The notes beneath the pieces were generated by a model, which worked only from the letters and a program-made list of their open reading frames with translations, made no database searches and was not told where the DNA came from. A program made the position numbers and the translations under genes. From Chromera velia (Eukaryota > Sar > Chromeraceae): a DNA stretch of 18,016 bases. Shown piece by piece: positions 9,301 to 18,016 of this stretch (the stretch's first letter is position 1; the number at the start of each line of letters is the position of its first letter). The stretch is from contig JAHBMJ010002480.1 in assembly GCA_018398765.1 (NCBI GenBank), positions 1 through 18,016 on the forward strand. The letters are read 5' to 3'.

Positions 9301-10096
9301 GGGGAATGCGCGGCTGTTGAATCAGGCCGGTATCGATTTGTTGAGTGTAATGAGCGCACGGCAGGTTGGAATGGTTTGTTGGGGTGCAGCCGTGAGCAGT
9401 TGCGTGGTGTGCCGGCAGTGTTGCGAAAATTCAGAGTCGCTTGACCTACTCAGATCCCTTCTTGGTTGTGCCTTGGAGGAGATGGAGCGACGTTTTTCAC
9501 AGTTTGAATCTGTCAAAGGGGCGAGTTCTTCTGTTTGGCACGCGCTGCATGTTCTTGAAATTGCCAGGGGGGGGAAAGAACGAGGAGGCCCTGTGGGAGC
9601 GTTGAGCGAAAAAGGGAAGCTGCCAGGGTCTGTTCTGCAGAAAGTGCGCCGAGTGGCTGTGCGTGAGCAGGAATCGGAGGCTGTGCATTCGAGCGGTGCT
9701 CAATCGCAGACGAGAAATATTTTGCGTTCTTTGGGTCTGAAATTCCGTCAGGAAGTTCTCCTGAAGAACGATGTCGGGTTTCCTCCCGTAGATTTTCTTG
9801 TTGATCTTGGAGGGGGGAAGGGGGAAGTGGTTGTTGAAGTTGATGGACCGAAACACTTTCTGTCGAATTTTGTGGAGGAGCCAACTGGATCAACGTTGTT
9901 GAGAGACTTTCTTTTGAAGGGACGGGGTTGGAGAGTTGTGAGAGTCACTCAGGATCATTTGAACAGACCGGAGTCGTGGAAAACAGGCCAATTCTTTGAT
10001 CTTTCTGTGGTCTTTCCTGAGGTCCGAAACAGAGAGCGGGGAACCCATTTTTCCGAACACGCCGCACAAAAGTTGTCCGTGAAGAGCCTGCCGTAA
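6336..10096 (+). CDS. RAP-domain helical-repeat protein, probable organellar RNA-binding factor
   Basis: Proposed exons are 6336-7493, 7689-7798 and 7891-10096, giving 1158 codons including TAA. The RAP domain is at about residues 1035-1105: VDFLVDLGGG starts near residue 1056, EVDGPKHF near 1072, and GRGWRVVRVTQDHL follows. RAP domains are known from FASTK, OPR and apicomplexan heptatricopeptide proteins that bind organellar RNA. The several hundred residues before it are Leu/Ala/Arg-rich helical repeats such as LSRRDLVSLVRALARW, SEVAEVVSSLSRLRSL and RQVGMVCWGAAV, typical of such arrays. The first in-frame ATG gives MVLRSRILFRSL, basic and without acidic residues, like a mitochondrial presequence. 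Intron 1 is supported by AAG|GTCAGT and a T/C-rich tract to TTGTCAG. Intron 2 is less certain: the phase-compatible pair is GG|GTCACC to CTCCAG, while a stronger-looking acceptor at 7879 would need another donor. Likely role, by family, is RNA maturation or stability in mitochondrion or plastid. Confidence 0.82.
7494..7688 (+). other. Intron 1 of the RAP-domain gene
   Basis: The donor is AAG|GTCAGT, and the acceptor TTGTCAG is preceded by a pyrimidine tract containing repeated TGTCC. The intron is phase 0. The frame is open through most of it but has a TAG at 7581, and its composition shifts from G-rich to T/C-rich. The next exon re-enters with LPLLGFGTATTVDHGSILQL. Confidence 0.65.
7799..7890 (+). 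other. Intron 2 of the RAP-domain gene (boundaries tentative)
   Basis: The reading frame must change between exon 2 (frame ending ...LSKYDG) and exon 3. GT at 7799 with AG at 7890 is the simplest pair that joins in phase (2 + 1 bases). The segment is T/C-rich and would be only 92 nt long. An acceptor at 7879 is an alternative if the donor is at phase 0. Confidence 0.45.
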
Positions 10097-11449
10097 AGTA
10101 CCCTCAAGCCTGCCTAAAGTCTGCCTTCATATGAGCTGGCATATGAGCCTCAGAGCCTGCACAGATCGAGTTGTTAAATCCCAACAAAGCTAAATACCAA
10201 AATCCGATACCGACCTCAGCTCCCGCGGTCTAGCCCGCGGTCCCGAAAAAAAGTATAGTATTTAATTAATTTTAAGTACTTTTTCAACCTAGTTTTCAAC
10301 ATCTTCGCTACCGACCATTTTAGTCATTCTAGTAATATTTTCAAAGCTGGCAAAAGATTGTTTACTAATAGTTGGATGCTGAGAGATATGATTGGCATAG
10401 ACGTTTGAGGCCTAGCTAGAGAGGGCTCTTAGGCTCTAGGAATACCGTAGTGGGTAGGGCGGCGAGGGGCACCCTACAGTGTCTGAGTGTGTCTCACCCT
10501 GCATTTAAGACTTAAAGTGAAGCCTTGACCTGACATCTGAAAGCTAGTTAAAAGTTCACTTCTAAGTGACTTCTTCACTTTAAAAGAATCATTGAGAACT
10601 TTACAACTACTTAAACTTTAATTACCGGGATAAAGTAGCCCGGTACTAGGCCCGGTACCAGCCGAAGGTCCGATCCCATGTTCGAAACCGACTCCCTCTC
10701 ATGTATCGACTTAAGTATCGAAAGTTCCGAAATTTAATAACTCAGGCTACTCAGTGTACTATATAGTAACTTCTATAGTTTAAGTTGCAGTCATGTAGTA
10801 TATGTATAATGTTGTATAGTTTAGTGTATAGTGTCAGTTATATAATTAAATCATCAACTCATTACAACAGATTAAATCATGCTCAGGATCAGATATTTAG
10901 ACATATACATAACTCTAGATATAACTAGACATGCATGCATTCAGGCTAGGCATTCAGGTAGTATCATACTAGAATGAAGTGCTCAATTGATGACACTCAA
11001 CTTTTATAGGGGGAAAATTCTTCAGAAAATTCATAGGATATGGAAAAGGACGTGCATCCGTCCTCGATCGACGATCGATCTCACTGCTACTAGTACGTGG
11101 CATCAACATATGCATGCAGCTCGTATGGTTAGTGCATCGCCCCTTCACTCTCTTTTGTGTTTGATCTTCTCAAGTGGTGATGGCGTTTTAAGGTTCAGAG
11201 AGCTGTGCTTCTCTTCGGACGCAAAGGCTCAATTTTCTGACTCTTTCTTGCATGGTTTCTTTCTTTACTGGTATCCTTTGTCTCTTAATTTTTCGACTTT
11301 CATTTTTTCTTTCCTTTCATTTTTTTTTTCTTTCACGATTCAGTTTTGAATGGATCGGATGATCGATCGAGCCAGATTGAGAACTCTTTATTTCACTTAA
11401 TTTACTTCTTCGACCTTTTTTCTCTATGATCGTGGCAACCAATCTCCGT
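10097..11449. other. AT-rich intergenic block between convergent genes
   Basis: Base composition changes sharply after the RAP stop: runs such as TATAGTATTTAATTAATTTTAAG (split here by description) alternate with short GC islands. CCCGCGGTC occurs twice, 4 bp apart (10222-10230, 10234-10242), and CCCGG-containing steps recur at about 10626-10662. CTTAAAGTGAAG near 10510 faces CTTCACTTTAAAAG near 10575 as an inverted pair. TGCATGCA occurs at 10932 and 11111. No gene, tRNA or rRNA was recognised. The 3' ends of both flanking transcripts probably lie here. It could be an old insertion, but no ends were found. Confidence 0.5.
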
Positions 11450-14409
<2,960 letters not shown>

Positions 14410-14555
14410 GGTGAAAGCAAATGGGTTTGCGGTTACAGACAGTCGAAAAGCTAAAGGTGGACGTTTACAGAAGATTCAAGGTGAGCTTTGGTCACTCAAG
14501 ACTTGACTCACTACAATGAGATGAAGTGTGCTGCAACTTGGATTGTTTCGAAGCT

Positions 14556-14628
14556 TGCATGCGACGGACGCGGATGGACACAGTCTCATGCATGCACAGA
14601 TGGACACAATGATGCACGCCTGCATGCA
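14556..14628. promoter_or_regulatory. Cluster of TGCATGC motifs upstream of the kinase gene
   Basis: TGCATGC at 14556-14562 and TGCATGCA at 14589-14596 and 14621-14628 lie about 150-220 bp upstream of the kinase ATG. TGCATGC is known in apicomplexans as an upstream cis-element, and TGCATGCA as a binding site for an ApiAP2 factor. A promoter role here is inference from position and motif. Confidence 0.45.
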
Positions 14629-14857
14629 GGGGCCTGCGGCGGCACGGACCCCTCCGCGGGCCCCGCCGCCCCGTGACAAATCTCTGATCGATTCGATCAA
14701 CGCGTAGTCGCCTCGGGGGGCAGCTCAGCTCTGCTGAGATCAGCCGAAGGGCCCTGAGATCGCACGCATCCGCATAACGCATTTTTTCATTTTTTGGGGG
14801 GGGATTCGGTTCTGTCTCCGTCATGGTCGGTGTCGCCCAAATTCCAAAATGTGTCTC

Positions 14858-14954
14858 TCAAGTAACTCGTACGGAGCTGTGATCACATTATAATATTATA
14901 TACTTCGCCCTTCATGATACGTGCCCCTCCAGTACTCAAGTAACTCGCACGGAG
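14858..14954 (+). repeat. Direct repeat pair, 19 bp
   Basis: TCAAGTAACTCGTACGGAG (14858-14876) and TCAAGTAACTCGCACGGAG (14936-14954) differ at one base and are 78 bp apart. The intervening DNA is AT-rich. Confidence 0.85.
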
Positions 14955-15154
14955 TTAATTGCATATGTACGTTGCCGTGGCCCCTGCCATTTGCCTATGT
15001 ATACATTGCAGGCAAGACATGCCTAACATGCAATCAAATTATGGTTGACCCCCTAAATAGCCCCCTGAGGCACTCACCCAACTGGTTAGGTATATTCCGT
15101 ACCATATGATGTACCATGCAGCTATATCATACAGCTTTAGATCAAGTTGCCAAC

Positions 15155-15360
15155 ATCTTCCAGTATCTTCTCCTGGCATAAAGGTGAAAACCGTTATATA
15201 TACTTGAGGGGAAACGTGTGAAGAGCGCCGTGACACAATCCCTCTACGTATATATCATGCAGAGTTGATGCATATATATGGACTTCCAGCTAACGTATAT
15301 CTTCCAGTGTCTGCATGCTCCTGGCATGACGGCGAAAACCATTATGTACTTGTGGGGGAA
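15155..15360 (+). repeat. Diverged direct repeat pair of about 60 bp
   Basis: Units at 15155-15213 and 15299-15360 share ATCTTCCAGT, CTCCTGGCAT, GGYGAAAACC.TTAT, TACTTG and GGGGAA in the same order. The offset is about 144 bp. They look like an old duplication or two copies of a small element. Confidence 0.75.
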
Positions 15361-15775
15361 TATCCGTCATTTACTTAGTTTCTTTTTCTTGAGTGCCAGC
15401 CTCTTGTTGTTCCTCTTGGTCCATTAGTCTGTGCTTCATCCTTCTCGACAGTAAACAGGTAACCTGATGCAGTTGAAACAAACATTGTGACGCAATAAAG
15501 ACAAATCTATCCCGAACGGTCTCCAACAGTAAAACGGTCTCCAAAAGAACCATACCTCTCAAGCTTTTTTATGCAGTAAACAATATTTAAAAGCTTAAAA
15601 CAAAGAGTTTTAAGCGATCAAACAGTATGATTTCCTGTTTTTAAATTAATTGGGTTTAGTGAGAGAAAAAAATATATTGTATTTGACCACGCGGCGTGCG
15701 TGTTTCGTGCGTCAACGCATACGCCTGTCATGCATGCAATTAAGGCGGCGGCGGGGAGCACCGGAATTAAGGCGG

Positions 15776-15832
15776 CTTTGCTGAGGAGCTGGGGTTGCTT
15801 TCGCCATTCTTCTGGTGAGTCTGCAGTTCCGT
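15776..15832 (+). repeat. Exact 57-bp duplication, copy A
   Basis: It is identical over 57 bp to 16883-16939, from CTTTGCTGAGGAGC to CTGCAGTTCCGT. Flanks differ on both sides. It includes a TTCTG|GTGAGT sequence resembling an exon end and splice donor. Confidence 0.95.
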
Positions 15833-16500
15833 GAGTCCATGTGAAAATGGGACTAGACCGACTCCAACACTAATTCCGACTCCAAATTTTTTTTTAATAT
15901 ACAAACAGTTTAAACTAGTTTAAACATATTCAAAATCGTTTAAGTGTATCTTTAGCGATTCTTTTATTGTTTTTAAAGGTTTTAAATTAGAGCCCAGAGT
16001 GTATGAGAGTGAAGGTTGGAAGTGTTGTAGCACAGTGGCAGGCCGGGCCAGCGGGTCTGCATGCATGCCGTGCATGGCATGCAGTGCCGCGCTGTACGTA
16101 CGTGCGTCTGTGCCGCGGCCTGCCCCAACCGGCCCGCGCGGGCTGCCACGCTTGACTGACGTACGCATCCCAATCCGAATATTCGGCTATACGGTAGAAA
16201 TCCGATTATATGCTTTTGCAGGCCGAGGCATCTGTCAGAAAGCAAGGAAGAAATTAAAAGATCCCGCTTCATTCCTTTCAGTTATAGCTCCACGTTGCTA
16301 ATATGCAGATTTTCTGTAGAGTGCACTTGTTATGGGCCTGTCGCTGGGGATCGTGCGCCGGTGCTGTAGTGTGGCTGCACTTTTGAGGTGGGCTGAGCTT
16401 TGCCGTCTCCTTTTAAACAACACTTTGTATGGGCAAGGGGTTTTAATTGTTACGTCAGAAAGACCTGGGTTGATGCATCTGTTTACCCTTTTTCCTTCCT
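15833..16500. other. Mixed region with palindromes, no confident gene
   Basis: It holds an A/T-rich part with GTTTAAAC elements (15840-15990), then a GC-rich part with TGCATGCA (16058-16065) and a CTGCATGC...GCATGCAG inverted pair (about 16057-16084). Open frames on both strands lack recognisable domains. Confidence 0.4.
15908..15925. other. Perfect 18-bp palindrome
   Basis: GTTTAAACTAGTTTAAAC equals its own reverse complement. It lies in an A/T-rich stretch with further GTTTAA half-sites nearby. No function is assigned. Confidence 0.9.
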
Positions 16501-17130
16501 CTTCATACGGTATGGATGCAGGAGTTTGGAGCTCTCGCTTGCCTTTGGTGTGTGGAAAGAGTTGCATTCGTCTCGTCTCTTTGGTCAGTTAGGGGTTGGG
16601 CATCTCTGGGTACAACGCGGCTTCAGTCGGTCAACTCATGTCAGAGAATGATCCACGTGGGTTCTTCTATTCACCCATCCTTCTTTTCACTCTGGCTGCG
16701 TGGATGCAGGGTTTGGTGCTCCCTCGCGTGCTCTCCGGTAAGTTTATCAGGCTGAGCTTGTTTGTCTCACTGCTTGCAAGCCGTTCCATCAGGTCAGAGC
16801 ATGATGCACCTCAGACCCTCCCATGCAACTTCATCCTTTTCTTGTTCGGTGGTTGCACGCAGGATCTGGGACCACCTTTTGCCTTTGCTGAGGAGCTGGG
16901 GTTGCTTTCGCCATTCTTCTGGTGAGTCTGCAGTTCCGTCTCTCTGTGTGGGTCAGTGCATGATGCACTGTTGAGCAGATGTTTGCCTTGAACCGTCGTT
17001 TTTGGCTTTGTTGCCTCTTGGGGATGTGATTGAATGCAGGTTTCGTTCCTTTGATCGTGCTGAAGAGCAGCACTTGGGGCTCCGTCACGGTGTGACGACC
17101 ATCTCTCTGGGTCAGTGGTTTGTTTTCATT
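16501..17130 (+). repeat. Degenerate array of AG...GT-bounded modules
   Basis: Four short segments each follow a TGCAG or CGCAG and end before a GT: 16522-16583 (then GTCAGT), 16710-16737 (GTAAGT), 16863-16921 (GTGAGT) and 17040-17110 (GTCAGT). Segments 1 and 2 resemble each other (GAGTTTGGAGCTCTCGC and GGTTTGGTGCTCCCTCGC). A following motif, GTCAG.GCATGATGCAC, recurs at 16793 and 16952. These could be tiny exons of an unrecognised + strand gene or a decayed tandem repeat; translated segments show no known domain. Confidence 0.4.
16883..16939 (+). repeat. Exact 57-bp duplication, copy B
   Basis: It is identical to 15776-15832. Here it forms most of the third AG...GT-bounded segment and its donor, so this copy sits in the context that looks original. 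Confidence 0.95.
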
Positions 17131-17986
17131 CGGTCCCTGTCAGTCGCATCGTTTTGCGTCCGTGCCTGTCAGTGAAAATTAGTTAAAGATAGTTAAAGGC
17201 ATCCAGTAGGTACGGTCCAGAAAGAAAGAAGAGAACTTATGGCAACCTGGGAAGAGGCAATGGGAGGAGGGGAAGGATGCTTGTCCTTACTTTCCGTTTG
17301 TCTCCCTTTGAATGTACTGCTTGTCTGCCTGTATTCAGGTCTGCTTTCTATCTTTGAGACTGCACACTGGCACCAGCCCCGGCCCCGATGTATGGATCCC
17401 GGCGGAGACAGAAGGTAGAAGAGGGGGCAAAGAAGTGAGAAGGAGAGCCTCAGGGCAGATCAAGAGAGTGAGCAGACCGGAGCGCTGGCGGGGCTGGGGG
17501 GACGTCCATCGACGGAGGTGGGGGCAAGGACGGGGACAAGGGCGGGGGCCGGGCCCGGGGCCGGGCCATGCCGCGGCTTAGGCCAGGGCCGGCGGCATCA
17601 CAGGGAGAAATTAGAGGGAGCAGAGAGACGCCAGCTGGAGGGAGCGGTGAGACGTTTGGGCCGAGTAAATGAACGTCCGCGACTGGCAAAGGAAGCCGGG
17701 GGCGATCGGGGCCTGGCCTGGCCCGGGCCGGCGGCGTCACAAGGGAGCAGGGCCAGGGCCGGCGGCGTCACAAGTGGCCGGGGTGGCCGGTGCCCGCCGG
17801 GAAGGACACAGACAATCCGGAGACTCGGAGAGGTCGGTGGGAGAAATTGGTGGGGAGTTAAGGCATAAAAAGTGGATTGCCTAGCTTCGCAAAGGGTGCC
17901 GGTGGAAGCTGCACTGTTCTTTTAGGCCTATTTCACACTTTGTGTTCCGCCTCTCCCTCTCGGATTATGTGAAAAAAATATTTGAC
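17131..17986. other. Low-complexity tail, GC-rich at 17380-17820
   Basis: After a purine-rich stretch, 17380-17820 is G- and C-rich with recurring GGGCCGGCGGC(A/G)TCACA at about 17587, 17726 and 17756. Open frames here encode R/G/P-rich low-complexity chains without domains. No gene is called. Confidence 0.5.
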
Positions 17987-18016
17987 GAGGGAGAATTCAG
18001 GGCTGAATTCTCCCTC
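17987..18016. other. Perfect terminal hairpin at the window end
   Basis: GAGGGAGAATTCAG (17987-18000) and CTGAATTCTCCCTC (18003-18016) are exact reverse complements with a 2-nt spacer, and the window stops exactly at the end of the second arm. Confidence 0.9.

Larger units (their letters stand above)
14629..15775. other. Intergenic region, AT-rich from about 14840, no gene seen
   Basis: A GC-rich start (14629-14730) grades into AT-rich DNA with TATATA stretches. Only short, unconvincing open frames occur. It contains the two diverged repeat pairs listed separately and one TGCATGCA (15731-15738). Confidence 0.5.

Noticed and set aside
10640-10700. Possible tRNA-like segment around GTTCGAAACCGACTC
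   Set aside because: Only a T-loop-like string is present; no acceptor stem, D-arm or anticodon arm could be paired around it.
17312-17884. Several overlapping + strand open frames in the GC-rich tail as genes
   Set aside because: They are R/G/P-rich low complexity in all frames, and the same GC repeats explain the openness.

Overview
The window looks like nuclear DNA of a protist, most likely an alveolate near Apicomplexa or Chromerida. Four things point that way. There are two intron-containing genes with GT-AG introns. One of them is a long helical-repeat protein ending in a RAP domain, a family expanded in apicomplexans. The octamer TGCATGCA, a known apicomplexan upstream motif, is about 50-fold over-represented. 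Dinucleotide microsatellites and MITE-like repeats fill the gaps. The organism assignment is inference; the gene structures below are read from sequence.

Layout. Positions 1-110 hold one copy of a short dispersed repeat. Positions 402-4719 hold a decayed retroelement with an acidic N-terminal region, reverse transcriptase, a Cys/His cluster and a restriction-enzyme-like endonuclease region, broken by eight in-frame stops and one frameshift. Positions 4720-6335 are T-rich DNA followed by two more copies of the 1-110 repeat, an imperfect palindrome, a perfect 23-bp tandem duplication and a perfect 11-bp hairpin. Positions 6336-10096 (+) are a three-exon gene for an RAP-domain protein of about 1157 residues with a basic, organelle-type N-terminus. 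Positions 10097-11449 are AT-rich intergenic DNA. Positions 11450-14409 (-) are a four-exon gene for a secreted protein kinase of 585 residues with a Cys-containing C-terminal extension. The two genes converge on the AT-rich block. Positions 14410-18016 have no confident gene: AT-rich DNA with diverged repeats, a run of short AG...GT-bounded segments (16500-17130) that includes part of an exact 57-bp duplication, a GC-rich low-complexity block, and a terminal foldback hairpin.

The kinase is the main result. It is spread over four open frames that look unrelated until spliced. All three introns join in phase, and the product carries every kinase landmark from the glycine loop to the subdomain XI arginine behind a signal peptide. 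The two intact genes share an uncommon 5' splice signal (GTCA, usually GTCAGT). No operon-like cooperation between them is visible; they are separate transcription units, probably acting in an organelle (RAP protein) and in the secretory pathway or outside the cell (kinase).
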